40,970 nt of DNA from an uncultured Prochlorococcus sp. (GCA_902535025.1 CACARV010000004.1:1-40970); one strand, 5' to 3'. Counted from the stretch's first letter, positions 9,445 to 17,707 are shown. The notes: a model not told the origin generated them from the letters alone. A program made the numbers and translations.

Positions 9445-10584
9445 ATGAAAAAAATAAAAATTCCAAAAAATAGAATCCGCAAATTAAAAACATTTTCTTT
9501 AGGTAAAAAACCATTCGAACTTTTAAGTTTAAATTCACAAAATAAAAAACTTATAGACTTATGCAGCAATGACTATTTTGGATTAAGTAGAGACAAGGAT
9601 TTAATAAAAGCTGCTTACGAAATAAGCCTTTTAGAAGGTCTTGGTTCAGGAAGCTCTAGGTTTATTACCGGTTCAAGACCAATACATAAATCATTAGAGA
9701 AAGAACTTGCAGAGTGGCTTGATCAACAAAAAGTACTACTTTTCCCAAGCGGATTTCAAGCAAACATAGCCGCTATACAGACTTTGGCAAACAGAAAAAG
9801 TGTCGTAATAGCAGATAAATTGATCCATAACTCTTTATTGGTTGGAGTCAAAGCTGCTCAAGCAAAACTGGTTCGATTTTCACATAATAATTTAAAAGAT
9901 TTAGAAGACAAAATTATTAAATCTAACCCTACAAAAAATTCCATTTTAGTTGTTGTTGAATCTCTGTATAGCATGGAGGGTTCAATTGCACCGCTAAGAG
10001 AAATAACAGAAATTTGCAAAAAAAATAGTGCTAAATTATTAGTTGACGAAGCTCATGCAATTGGGATCCTGGGCCCTGAAGGCAGGGGTTTAAGTTTTAA
10101 TTACCGTTCGGATATTACTATGATTACTGGAACTTTCGGAAAAGCATTTGGCAGCGGTGGAGCTTTCATCGCTGCAAATTCAGAAGTTGGTGAATACATT
10201 ATCCAAACAAGTGGTGCATTTAGATACACAACAGCGCTTGCTCCATCTTTAGCAGCTGGGGCACTAGAAGGTTTGAAAAAAATTTTAGAAAATAGAGAAT
10301 GGGGTAGTGAATTGTTATCCTCTGCGAAGGTATGGAAAGATGAAATTATTAAAAATTTTAGTTTTCCAGTTCAAGGAGATTCTCATATTTTATCAATTAT
10401 TGTTGGCCGAGAAGAGAAGGCAATTTATCTACAAAAATATCTTGAAGAAAATGGCTTTTTAGCAATTGCTATAAGACCTCCAACTGTTCCAATGGGGCAA
10501 TCTAGAATCAGAATAACAATTAGAAGAGACTTAGATTTTAATCTGCTTGAAAATTTCATTGCAGTATTAAAAGAGTTTAAATGA
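9445..10584 (+). CDS. bioF: 8-amino-7-oxononanoate synthase
   Basis: 379 residues, a PLP-dependent alpha-oxoamine synthase. BioF condenses pimeloyl-ACP with L-alanine to give KAPA. The PLP-binding Lys is Lys233 in Thr-Gly-Thr-Phe-Gly-Lys-Ala-Phe-Gly-Ser-Gly-Gly; the cofactor-contacting Asp-Glu-Ala-His-Ala-Ile-Gly is at about 200-206. Other marks are Cys-Ser-Asn-Asp-Tyr-Phe-Gly-Leu near 40 and Gly-Ser-Gly-Ser-Ser-Arg near 70. It is the first gene of the bio operon; its TGA overlaps the next ATG (ATGA at 10581-10584). The 140-base upstream gap is shared with the divergent helicase gene. Confidence 0.95.
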   Translation: MKKIKIPKNRIRKLKTFSLGKKPFELLSLNSQNKKLIDLCSNDYFGLSRDKDLIKAAYEISLLEGLGSGSSRFITGSRPIHKSLEKELAEWLDQQKVLLFPSGFQANIAAIQTLANRKSVVIADKLIHNSLLVGVKAAQAKLVRFSHNNLKDLEDKIIKSNPTKNSILVVVESLYSMEGSIAPLREITEICKKNSAKLLVDEAHAIGILGPEGRGLSFNYRSDITMITGTFGKAFGSGGAFIAANSEVGEYIIQTSGAFRYTTALAPSLAAGALEGLKKILENREWGSELLSSAKVWKDEIIKNFSFPVQGDSHILSIIVGREEKAIYLQKYLEENGFLAIAIRPPTVPMGQSRIRITIRRDLDFNLLENFIAVLKEFK

Positions 10585-11285
10585 AACAAATTATTACTCA
10601 ACATGGGTGGGGCCTAAACAAACATTTTTGGGATGATCATAAAGTTGATTTTTTAAAAAATAATTGGCATTGGCAAGATAATGAAAGAGGATATTTTTCG
10701 ACAGATAATTATCAAGCAACATGGATTAAAAGCGACTCTAAAAAAGAAATCAGAATGACTTTATGCCATTCATATGGTTTTCATTTAATGCAAAAAACCA
10801 TTTTAAAAGAGGCTACTCATATTGTTCTTATCAATTCTTTTAATAATTTTCTTCCTTTAAGTGATAAGAGAAAATTTATTTTGAGGTCTTTGAAAAGAAT
10901 GGAAGCAAAAATCATAAAAGATGAGCCAAAGCACATGTTGCAAGAATTTATACAAAGATCATTTATGCCAAATGATATAAATAATAGTTTTAAAAATATC
11001 TTTTTTAAAAATTTAGAAAGTTTAAATGGAAATCTTCTTTTAAATGATTTAAAACAACTTTATATCAATAGAGATTTACCAGTTTTTTTAAAAAAAGATT
11101 GCAAAATTATTTTTATAAAATCAGAAAATGACTTGATTCTTGACAACGAAGCAAATAATAACTTTTTAGATTTCTTGAATAGGACAATTGATAGGAAACC
11201 AATTTTAATCAAATTAGCTCAACAAGGTCATTGCTTAACTAATTTAAATTTATACGAGATTCTACTTGGAACATTTAGAGATTGA
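10581..11285 (+). CDS. bioK: Putative pimeloyl-ACP methyl ester esterase, BioK-like alpha/beta hydrolase
   Basis: 234 residues between bioF and bioC, where the esterase that removes the methyl from pimeloyl-ACP methyl ester is expected. An N-terminal His-Gly-Trp-Gly matches the oxyanion region of BioH/BioG esterases. A catalytic triad can be proposed: Ser64 (Cys-His-Ser-Tyr-Gly), Asp184 (Ser-Glu-Asn-Asp-Leu-Ile) and His217 (Gln-Gly-His-Cys). The nucleophile elbow has Cys in place of the first Gly of Gly-x-Ser-x-Gly. BioK has been described as the esterase in marine picocyanobacteria; the name here rests on position, size and triad, not on an alignment. The gene overlaps bioF by 4 bp. Confidence 0.75.
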   Translation: MKQIITQHGWGLNKHFWDDHKVDFLKNNWHWQDNERGYFSTDNYQATWIKSDSKKEIRMTLCHSYGFHLMQKTILKEATHIVLINSFNNFLPLSDKRKFILRSLKRMEAKIIKDEPKHMLQEFIQRSFMPNDINNSFKNIFFKNLESLNGNLLLNDLKQLYINRDLPVFLKKDCKIIFIKSENDLILDNEANNNFLDFLNRTIDRKPILIKLAQQGHCLTNLNLYEILLGTFRD

Positions 11286-11286
11286 A

Positions 11287-12048
11287 ATGGATAATAAAAA
11301 GTGGAATGAGAAAATAAAAAATAATTTCAATGATGCTGCATCTCGATATTTAGAATATTCAAATATTCAGAAGTTTTTTGCTGGAAAGATTGTTCATCTT
11401 ATCAAAGAATTAAATCCCCAAAAAAAAGGAGAATGGATAGATCTAGGATCAGGTCCAGGGCTATTAGCTGATCAAATAGAAAAAATTTTTTCTTCCCAAA
11501 AAGTATCCAGAATTGATTTCAGCAAAAAAATGCTTCTTGAGAATAAATTATCTAGTAAAAAATTTTTATGGGATTTAAATAATGATTTACCTCCTGAGAT
11601 CAACAATTGTTCTCTAATAACATCAAACTTTTGCATACATTGGTTAAACAACCCAGAAAAGATAATAAAAAATTGGTTCAGTAAATTAATGCCTGGAGGT
11701 TTTCTAATCATTTCATATCCAACAAAAGATTGTTTCCCTGAATGGAAAAATACTTGTAGAAAAATTGATATTGAATATAGTGGTCTCACTTTCCTTTGCT
11801 CAAAAAACTTACTAAAAGATTTCAAACCGAATGAAATACATTTTTCAGAAAAGTTTAATTATCTTGAAAATTTTGAAGATATATATAAGCTTTTTAGAAG
11901 TATTAAAAATGTAGGGGCACAATCAACAAATTGTAAACGCAAAACAGTGAAAGAGTTTAAAGAAATTCAAAAGTTTTGGCCAAAGAATTACAATAATACA
12001 GTAAACCTTTCATGGCAAATTGAGATTCAAATCATAAAGAAATTATGA
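11287..12048 (+). CDS. bioC: Malonyl-[ACP] O-methyltransferase BioC
   Basis: 253 residues from the ATG at 11287, one base after the preceding stop. A TTG at 11266 would extend it into the end of the hydrolase gene but is less likely. BioC methylates malonyl-ACP so that fatty acid synthesis enzymes can build pimeloyl-ACP methyl ester. The N-terminal Phe-Asn-Asp-Ala-Ala-Ser-Arg-Tyr is the BioC hallmark, and SAM motif I is Trp-Ile-Asp-Leu-Gly-Ser-Gly-Pro-Gly at about residues 50-58. Asn-Phe-Cys-Ile-His-Trp near 117 fits motif IV. The 3' end overlaps bioD by four bases (ATGA). Confidence 0.88.
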   Translation: MDNKKWNEKIKNNFNDAASRYLEYSNIQKFFAGKIVHLIKELNPQKKGEWIDLGSGPGLLADQIEKIFSSQKVSRIDFSKKMLLENKLSSKKFLWDLNNDLPPEINNCSLITSNFCIHWLNNPEKIIKNWFSKLMPGGFLIISYPTKDCFPEWKNTCRKIDIEYSGLTFLCSKNLLKDFKPNEIHFSEKFNYLENFEDIYKLFRSIKNVGAQSTNCKRKTVKEFKEIQKFWPKNYNNTVNLSWQIEIQIIKKL

Positions 12049-12710
12049 ATTGTCAGGATAGTATTTTCAAATTTATAATTTGCGGAACAGATACCGATAT
12101 TGGAAAAACTTTAATAAGCTCTTTTTTTGTAAGAGGACTAAATTCCTTGTATTGGAAGCCTATTCAAAGTGGTATTGAATCGCAAACCGATAGTCAAACT
12201 GTTGAGAAAATCGCACAAGTAAGTAAAGAGAAAATAGTTAAAGAAGCTTATGTCTTTACAAAACCTCTATCTCCTCATTGGGCTGCTGAAATAGATCAAA
12301 AAACTATTAACTTTGAAATGCTGAGATTGCCAAAAGTAAAAGGCTCATTAATTGTAGAAACTGCAGGTGGATTAATGGTTCCAATAACACGCAATTTCTT
12401 GCAAATAGATCAAATAAAACAATGGAATCTTCCGGTAATACTTGTATGTAAGAGCTCACTTGGCACTCTTAACCATACCCTGCTAAGTATTGAGGCTTTA
12501 CAGCGAAGAAATATTAAGATTTTAGGTTTAGTTGTTAACGGCGAAAAACACTTAGATAATCCAAAAACTCTAGTTGATTTTAGTGGTATTCCGTTAATTA
12601 CTGAATTTCCTTACATCAAAAAAATTGACTCAAATAATTTGGATATACTATGGAAAGAACTCGACATCAAAAATAAGTTGGTCTCCCTTTTAAACTCAAA
12701 CTTAAGTTAA
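12045..12710 (+). CDS. bioD: Dethiobiotin synthetase
   Basis: 221 residues, normal for BioD. It uses ATP and CO2 to close the ureido ring of DAPA, giving dethiobiotin. The P-loop is Gly14-Thr-Asp-Thr-Asp-Ile-Gly-Lys21-Thr22. Lys in Trp-Lys-Pro-Ile-Gln-Ser-Gly (about residue 38) and Glu-Thr-Ala-Gly-Gly-Leu-Met-Val-Pro (about 105-113) match the substrate and Mg-binding motifs. It starts inside the bioC stop (ATGA) and its TAA is immediately followed by the bioA ATG. Confidence 0.94.
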   Translation: MNCQDSIFKFIICGTDTDIGKTLISSFFVRGLNSLYWKPIQSGIESQTDSQTVEKIAQVSKEKIVKEAYVFTKPLSPHWAAEIDQKTINFEMLRLPKVKGSLIVETAGGLMVPITRNFLQIDQIKQWNLPVILVCKSSLGTLNHTLLSIEALQRRNIKILGLVVNGEKHLDNPKTLVDFSGIPLITEFPYIKKIDSNNLDILWKELDIKNKLVSLLNSNLS

Positions 12711-14012
12711 ATGAAATCTTTGGATTCAAAAACTCCTAATCAGGATTGGCATCCAAATATTTGGCCACCCTTTACACAAATCAATAACAGTAAACCTCAA
12801 ATAGAAGTAACTCATGGAAAAGATACGCTTCTTTTTACTAAAGATCCTAAAAAAGAGCTAATAGACGCAATAAGTAGTTGGTGGGTAACTCTTCATGGCC
12901 ATAGTAACGAATACATTGCAAATGCAATTTTCAATCAAGCCAAAAACCTTGAGCAAGTTATTTTCGCCGATTTCTTACATCCGCAGGCAAAAAAATTATC
13001 AGAAAGACTTAGTAAATTAACAAATCTAGAAAGATTATTCTTTTCTGATAACGGTTCTACTGCAGTCGAGGTAGCTTTAAAAATTGCTTTCCAATCATGG
13101 CAAAATAGAGGCCAAACAAGATCCCAAATAATAGCTTTTGATGGGGCATATCATGGGGACACGTTTGGAGCAATGGCTTTAGGTGAGAGAAATATTTTCA
13201 ATGAGAATTTCGATGATCTTATGTTTCCTGTTAAGAGAGTACCATGGCCTTCAACTTGGATGAATGATGAAAAAGTAGAAAAAAAAGAAAATGAGGCAAT
13301 CCAAAGATTAGAAAATTTACTGAAAACTCCAACAGTAGCAGTTATCCTTGAGCCACTTGTTCAAGGAGCGGGAGGAATGAATATGGTTAGGCCTCAATTT
13401 ATTAAAAAAGTTTCTGAAACTATAAAAAATAATAATTCTTTATTAATTGCAGATGAAGTATTGACTGGTTTTGGAAGATGTGGAAGTCTTTTTGCTTTTC
13501 AAAAAGCAAAAATAATTCCTGATCTAATAAGTATTTCGAAAGGCTTAACTGGTGGATTTTTACCAATGGGAATTACTCTATGTAAAGAAAATATTTTTCA
13601 ATCCTTTATTGATAATTCCCCAAGAAAAACTTTTTGGCATGGACATAGTTTTACCGCCAATCCTTTAGGTTGTGCTGCAGCAAACGCTAGCCTTGATTTA
13701 TTAGAAAAAGAACCGCAAAAATACCTTTCATTTGAAGAAAAACATTTATCTCATTTAGTTAAATTTAAAAAGTTACCCTATATAAAAAAGATTAGAGTCT
13801 CTGGCACCATTGCTGCTTTCGATTTGGAGATTGGGAACAAAAAGGGCTATTTTAACAATATAGGGAAAGAAATAAAGAATTTAGCGATTCAAAAAGGTTT
13901 ATTTATTAGACCCCTCGGGAATGTTATTTACCTCTTGCCACCTCTTTGTATAACCGATGATCAATTAGGAAAAAGTTACTGGATAATAAGGCAAATTTTA
14001 GAAAATCTGTAA
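12711..14012 (+). CDS. bioA: Adenosylmethionine-8-amino-7-oxononanoate aminotransferase
   Basis: 433 residues, a class III PLP aminotransferase that converts KAPA to DAPA using SAM as amino donor. The Schiff-base Lys is Lys277 in Ser-Ile-Ser-Lys-Gly-Leu-Thr-Gly-Gly. Asp-Glu-Val-Leu-Thr-Gly-Phe-Gly-Arg is at about 248-256, and Ser-Trp-Trp-Val-Thr-Leu-His-Gly-His near residue 60 is the BioA-type N-terminal substrate site, which distinguishes it from other class III enzymes. It starts with no spacer after bioD and is the last gene of the operon. No bioB is present in this window. Confidence 0.95.
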   Translation: MKSLDSKTPNQDWHPNIWPPFTQINNSKPQIEVTHGKDTLLFTKDPKKELIDAISSWWVTLHGHSNEYIANAIFNQAKNLEQVIFADFLHPQAKKLSERLSKLTNLERLFFSDNGSTAVEVALKIAFQSWQNRGQTRSQIIAFDGAYHGDTFGAMALGERNIFNENFDDLMFPVKRVPWPSTWMNDEKVEKKENEAIQRLENLLKTPTVAVILEPLVQGAGGMNMVRPQFIKKVSETIKNNNSLLIADEVLTGFGRCGSLFAFQKAKIIPDLISISKGLTGGFLPMGITLCKENIFQSFIDNSPRKTFWHGHSFTANPLGCAAANASLDLLEKEPQKYLSFEEKHLSHLVKFKKLPYIKKIRVSGTIAAFDLEIGNKKGYFNNIGKEIKNLAIQKGLFIRPLGNVIYLLPPLCITDDQLGKSYWIIRQILENL

Positions 14013-14019
14013 ATTAAAT

Positions 14020-14277
14020 TTAAGGTCCCTGCATTATGGCATTTTCCACATCTTCTCTATTAACATAATATGAAAAAAGTCTTTTAGTTTCTTGACCTTC
14101 ACTTTCCCAGATAACCTTTAAATCTTCTTGTTCAAAAATAATAGTTGCATTACATTTAGAAAGTAACAAATACCATTTAGATGGATTATTAATATCTTTT
14201 ACAGCACCTAAATCAGTTAGCCATAATTCTAATGATTGAAGTGAACATTGATTTATTGGTTTTTTAGCTTGATTCAC
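14020..14277 (-). CDS. DUF3143 family small protein
   Basis: 85 residues, soluble, no signal or membrane segment. The sequence (Ser-Leu-Glu-Leu-Trp-Leu-Thr-Asp-Leu-Gly-Ala near residue 15, then Trp-Tyr-Leu-Leu and Val-Ile-Trp-Glu-Ser-Glu-Gly) resembles the cyanobacterial DUF3143 family, which is often encoded next to a small J-domain protein, as here. It lies 16 bases downstream of the dnaJ-like gene on the same strand, so the two are probably one transcription unit. Biochemical function is not known. Family assignment is from memory of the pattern. Confidence 0.75.
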   Translation of the reverse strand: MNQAKKPINQCSLQSLELWLTDLGAVKDINNPSKWYLLLSKCNATIIFEQEDLKVIWESEGQETKRLFSYYVNREDVENAIMQGP

Positions 14278-14293
14278 AGACTTTATTAAAGAA

Positions 14294-14734
14294 TCATTTT
14301 GTTAGCCAGATAGGTATTGTGTCTAGTTCTTTGCCATTAAAAGAAGCAAATAAAATTGAACAGATCAAACTAATAGCAATGATCAAAATTAAAAGAAATA
14401 ACGAAAACAATTCTCCATTTGAAAAAGGTCTTCTATTCTCTATTAAACTTTGATTATTTGAATTTACTATAAAGTTATTTAAAACATTAATATTTTTTTT
14501 AATTCTAGCTTTTTCCTTAAGTTTATTATCATAAATTTTCCTCAAATTACTATTATTTAAATTTTCATAAGCTTCTAAAACTTCTTGAAATTTACTTTTA
14601 GCATCGTCTATGTCTAGAGAAGTTGTATCAGGATGTAACTCAATAGAAAGTTTACAAAATGCCTTTCTTAATTCATGATTTGAAGCATTTTCATTTACAC
14701 CTAAAATTTTGTAATAGGAAATTTCACCTTTCAA
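14294..14734 (-). CDS. J-domain protein with a C-terminal membrane anchor
   Basis: 146 residues. The first ~70 form a J domain: Tyr-Tyr-Lys-Ile-Leu-Gly-Val at 7-13 and the essential His34-Pro35-Asp36 tripeptide between helices II and III, so it should stimulate an Hsp70 (DnaK). There is no Gly/Phe-rich or zinc-finger region, so it is a class III J protein rather than DnaJ itself. A hydrophobic segment near residues 107-130 would anchor it in a membrane with the J domain probably cytoplasmic. It is paired with the downstream DUF3143 gene. Client unknown. Confidence 0.85.
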   Translation of the reverse strand: MKGEISYYKILGVNENASNHELRKAFCKLSIELHPDTTSLDIDDAKSKFQEVLEAYENLNNSNLRKIYDNKLKEKARIKKNINVLNNFIVNSNNQSLIENRRPFSNGELFSLFLLILIIAISLICSILFASFNGKELDTIPIWLTK

Positions 14735-14796
14735 AATAATTTTTTATTAATGGTTTTATTCTAATAAATTTTTACTAAATAGAATGTATTTAATGA

Positions 14797-15537
14797 ATGT
14801 TAAAAATTTATATTTATAACGAAATGAAAAAACAAAATATTCCAGAAGTAGTTTCTAGATTAATAACTGAAGAGGAAATAATTATGTTCCAGGAATTGAA
14901 AATTAAAATTGAAGAATTGAATCATAAAACCAATTTAACAAGATTAATTTCTGGTGATGATTATTGGATATCACAAGTTTTTGATAGCATTTGGCCATTT
15001 AAAATTTTCCAGAATATTAATTTTGATAATAAAAAATTTTTAGATATAGGATCTGGCTGCGGCTTCCCCGGTTTAGCTTACGCAATAACTCACCCTACTT
15101 CAGAAATATATCTGATTGATTCTTCCAAGAAGAAAACAGATGCATTAAAAAGCTTAATTAAAAAGATAAATTTTCAGAACAATATTCATGTAATAAATGA
15201 TCGCATTGAAAACTTGGCCCATAAATCATCAATGAGAAATAGCTTCAATATAGCCACCACTAGAGCGGTAAGTAATCCATCAACAGTTTCAGAATACATA
15301 CTACCAATGCTAAAAAAAGAAGGATTAGGAGTTTTATATTGTGGCAAATGGACTTATGAAGCAAGTAAAACGCTGGATAAAACTTTAGAAATTTTAGAAG
15401 GAAAAGTTATAGAAAAAAAAGAGATCTTGTTACCTAGAAGTAAAGGCACTCGAAATATTATTCTTATTCAACCAAAAAATTTATGTCCTTTAATTTATCC
15501 TAGAAAAATTGGCAAACCGGAGAAAAATCCATTATGA
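14797..15537 (+). CDS. rsmG: 16S rRNA (guanine-N7)-methyltransferase RsmG
   Basis: RsmG (GidB) methylates N7 of G527 (E. coli numbering) of 16S rRNA. The SAM motif Phe-Leu-Asp-Ile-Gly-Ser-Gly-Cys-Gly-Phe-Pro-Gly-Leu (about residues 82-94) is characteristic, followed by Leu-Ile-Asp-Ser-Ser-Lys-Lys-Lys and Ala-Thr-Thr-Arg-Ala-Val-Ser, all RsmG marks. From ATG 14797 the product is 246 residues; an in-frame ATG at 14824 would give 237. Neither has a clear ribosome-binding site. The stop lies two bases from the convergent aldo/keto reductase stop. Confidence 0.92.
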   Translation: MLKIYIYNEMKKQNIPEVVSRLITEEEIIMFQELKIKIEELNHKTNLTRLISGDDYWISQVFDSIWPFKIFQNINFDNKKFLDIGSGCGFPGLAYAITHPTSEIYLIDSSKKKTDALKSLIKKINFQNNIHVINDRIENLAHKSSMRNSFNIATTRAVSNPSTVSEYILPMLKKEGLGVLYCGKWTYEASKTLDKTLEILEGKVIEKKEILLPRSKGTRNIILIQPKNLCPLIYPRKIGKPEKNPL

Positions 15538-15539
15538 GA

Positions 15540-16733
15540 TTATTCTTTTGATAATCTTTTTGAGACATTATCTCCAAATTTTTCTTTTAAAGTTCTCAAT
15601 TTTTTTATTACTTTTTTTGGATTTATATGGCCCTCTAAAACTTTAATCAATTGTCCTTCAGAAACATCCACATCAAGTAAATTGGCATTACGCCCTGGAA
15701 ACCAGTGACTTCCATTACCAAGCAGTTGATATCTAGCTTTAGCGAATCCCTCCAAATCCAACCAATCTATTAAATTAGAAAGCCAAAGCAAAATTGGAAT
15801 ATTAATATTTCCAGGAGTATATTCCCAACTGGGTAAATTAATATTCCAATTTTGATGCCACTCTAAACCTAAAGTATTTATTGATTCTTGCCTTAATTTT
15901 TTTATTATCTTTGGAACATACTTCTCAGATTCTGATAACAAAGAAACCGCTTGTAAATGCAGATCAAAATCTTCCTCTTTTTCAATACCAACACTAAGAG
16001 TATGGACTTTTTTATTCCTCAAGCAAAAAAGATCATTAAAAACTATAGGATGAAGCGGCTTACAAAGTTCAAGCATTTTTGCTGAGGGGGTATGAAGATG
16101 TCCCCCTTTATCAGTAGGACTTATAATGAAAACACCAAGATCATGCTTGTTTGCTAAGTTGATAACATTTGTATTATCTTGATTGATGAAATACCAGTGC
16201 AAATTTACATAATCAAATAAGTTTGTTGATATGGCCTTCTCAATAAGGGAAGATTTTCCGTGCGTCGAAAATCCGATAGATCCAATTAAATTCTCTTTTT
16301 GCAAATTAGTCAAAATGTCAATGCAACCTCCAGGTCTAACAGCCTGATGTAAATGATCATTTGTATTAATACCATGGATTGCTAGTAAATCAATTTTTTT
16401 GACTTTCAATTTTTCAATACTCTTCATAACATCTGCCTCAAAAAGTTCTGGATCACTATTTGGAGGAATCTTTGTTTGTATAATTTTTGGTATTCTTTTA
16501 GTATTTTTAAAACCCATTCCTAATTGCACCTCAGAAGTTCCATAATACTTAGCAGTTTCTACATGATTTAAACCATATTGATTGGCCAAATTTAATATTT
16601 TTTCGACTTTATTTTGCTCTTGATTTGAAATCTCAGAAAAATCTAATTGATCCCAACTTTTTTGAAATCTCATGCTGCCCAAAGATAAAACAGGAATCTT
16701 TAAATTAGTCCGTCCAAATCTACGGTATTGCAT
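15540..16733 (-). CDS. Aldo/keto reductase, COG1453-like, with cysteine-free C-terminal domain
   Basis: 397 residues. The N-terminal ~285 form an aldo/keto reductase barrel: Tyr-Arg-Arg-Phe-Gly-Arg-Thr start, Glu59-Thr-Ala-Lys-Tyr-Tyr64-Gly, Lys88 and His120 match the catalytic tetrad, with Glu59 where Asp is usual. The C-terminal part (about 288-375, including Gly-Ser-His-Trp-Phe-Pro-Gly-Arg at 341-348) resembles the ferredoxin-like extension of COG1453 reductases, which normally carries Cys clusters, but it has no Cys; the only Cys are 137, 224 and 237. The gene is the last of a four-gene run, 10 bases after a ferredoxin gene. Substrate is unknown. Confidence 0.8.
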   Translation of the reverse strand: MQYRRFGRTNLKIPVLSLGSMRFQKSWDQLDFSEISNQEQNKVEKILNLANQYGLNHVETAKYYGTSEVQLGMGFKNTKRIPKIIQTKIPPNSDPELFEADVMKSIEKLKVKKIDLLAIHGINTNDHLHQAVRPGGCIDILTNLQKENLIGSIGFSTHGKSSLIEKAISTNLFDYVNLHWYFINQDNTNVINLANKHDLGVFIISPTDKGGHLHTPSAKMLELCKPLHPIVFNDLFCLRNKKVHTLSVGIEKEEDFDLHLQAVSLLSESEKYVPKIIKKLRQESINTLGLEWHQNWNINLPSWEYTPGNINIPILLWLSNLIDWLDLEGFAKARYQLLGNGSHWFPGRNANLLDVDVSEGQLIKVLEGHINPKKVIKKLRTLKEKFGDNVSKRLSKE

Positions 16734-16743
16734 CTATGAGAAA

Positions 16744-17103
16744 TTAATGCTTATTCATTCTTGGGGGTTTTCCAAATGATTGGAACATATCCCTATCAAG
16801 ACTTTTTTCTAAATCATCCAATTCTTCAAATTTGACCCAGTGAATGCAATCAACAGGGCAGGTATCTATTGCTTCTTGTATAACATCAATACTGTCTCCA
16901 TCTTGTCTCATAGCTCTGCTCCTACCATGAAATTCATCTACCGTAAAAGTGTTAGAAGCGACATGTACACAATATTGACAACCAATACATTTTGACTCAT
17001 CAACCCAAACAGCTTTTTCAACTAACTGACCCCCCAAAACAAGCTCACGGCCTGTAATATCTATATTTTCTTCAACATTATCAAATGGATTGGTAAAATC
17101 CAT
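16744..17103 (-). CDS. 4Fe-4S ferredoxin
   Basis: 119 residues. Cys39-x2-Cys42-x2-Cys45 and Cys82-Pro supply four ligands for one [4Fe-4S] cluster; Cys86 is a fifth nearby Cys. A second cluster is unlikely because the spacing between the two Cys groups (residues 46-81) lacks Cys. The ~30-residue N-terminal extension and acidic C-terminus give a protein larger than a minimal bacterial ferredoxin. This type is common in cyanobacteria next to Ycf35. It should be a soluble electron carrier; partners are not known, but the adjoining reductase is an obvious candidate. Confidence 0.88.
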   Translation of the reverse strand: MDFTNPFDNVEENIDITGRELVLGGQLVEKAVWVDESKCIGCQYCVHVASNTFTVDEFHGRSRAMRQDGDSIDVIQEAIDTCPVDCIHWVKFEELDDLEKSLDRDMFQSFGKPPRMNKH

Positions 17104-17112
17104 ATTCTGATA

Positions 17113-17505
17113 TTAGTTATCCCACTTGGTTAAAACTAATTCTATAGAACCGTCATTTTTATTTTTTTGTTCCATAATTTGATAACCATCCTCTTTTGTT
17201 TTGGAAATAATTGTTTGATAAGCATACATTTGAGTAACTTTAGAAATAAATCTTTCTACTGGGAGTTCAAATTTCCAAAGATCAAGATCAGTTACCAATT
17301 CATACGCACTTGAACTATCGTCCCATTTAAATCCAACTTTTGTATTATTAGATAAATTCATACTTATATCCACAGCTGTGAACTTACCTCTATAACCTTT
17401 AATAAACTTTTCTTCTTGATTAATAATATAACCAAGACTACTTAAAGCCTTTATTAGTGGTTCTGCTTCTTTGAGCTGAGTTTTTATAGTACTAAAATGT
17501 GACAT
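17113..17505 (-). CDS. ycf35: Ycf35 / DUF1257 family protein
   Basis: 130 residues starting Met-Ser-His-Phe-Ser-Thr-Ile-Lys-Thr, the typical N-terminus of the Ycf35 (DUF1257) family found in cyanobacteria and some algal plastids. It is soluble and mixed alpha/beta in appearance, with no Cys. The function is not established. Its first 14 bases overlap the end of the DUF2997 gene and it ends 9 bases before the ferredoxin ATG, which suggests translational coupling and a shared pathway. Confidence 0.85.
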   Translation of the reverse strand: MSHFSTIKTQLKEAEPLIKALSSLGYIINQEEKFIKGYRGKFTAVDISMNLSNNTKVGFKWDDSSSAYELVTDLDLWKFELPVERFISKVTQMYAYQTIISKTKEDGYQIMEQKNKNDGSIELVLTKWDN

Positions 17506-17707
17506 TAGATTCTGTGTTGGATTGTTTTAAATTTTCATTTTGATTAGAAATAAAAGCATCAGAAGTTTTATTCTTAACCATTACTTTACCGAGAGTGTCT
17601 TCGAGACTTTTTGTAGCTTCATTACATGAATTACCCGCAAATCCCTCAACGGTCTCTTCAACTCTTCCATCTTGATGAATTTTGAATCTTAATGTTTTCT
17701 GAGGCAT
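17492..17707 (-). CDS. DUF2997 family small protein
   Basis: 71 residues from the ATG at 17707 (Met-Pro-Gln-Lys-Thr-Leu-Arg-Phe); an upstream TTG at 17716 is less likely. The N-terminal ~40 residues (Phe-Lys-Ile-His-Gln-Asp-Gly-Arg-Val-Glu-Glu-Thr-Val-Glu-Gly-Phe, then a Cys near 28) match the DUF2997 pattern; the C-terminal ~30 residues are polar, Asn/Ser-rich and probably disordered. It leads the cluster DUF2997-ycf35-ferredoxin-reductase. A TATAAA on the minus strand at 17739-17734 is a plausible -10 box. Function unknown. Confidence 0.8.
   Translation of the reverse strand: MPQKTLRFKIHQDGRVEETVEGFAGNSCNEATKSLEDTLGKVMVKNKTSDAFISNQNENLKQSNTESNVTF

Noticed and set aside
11472-11825. 117-codon ORF antisense to bioC
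   Set aside because: Low-complexity shadow frame opposite a well supported methyltransferase gene.
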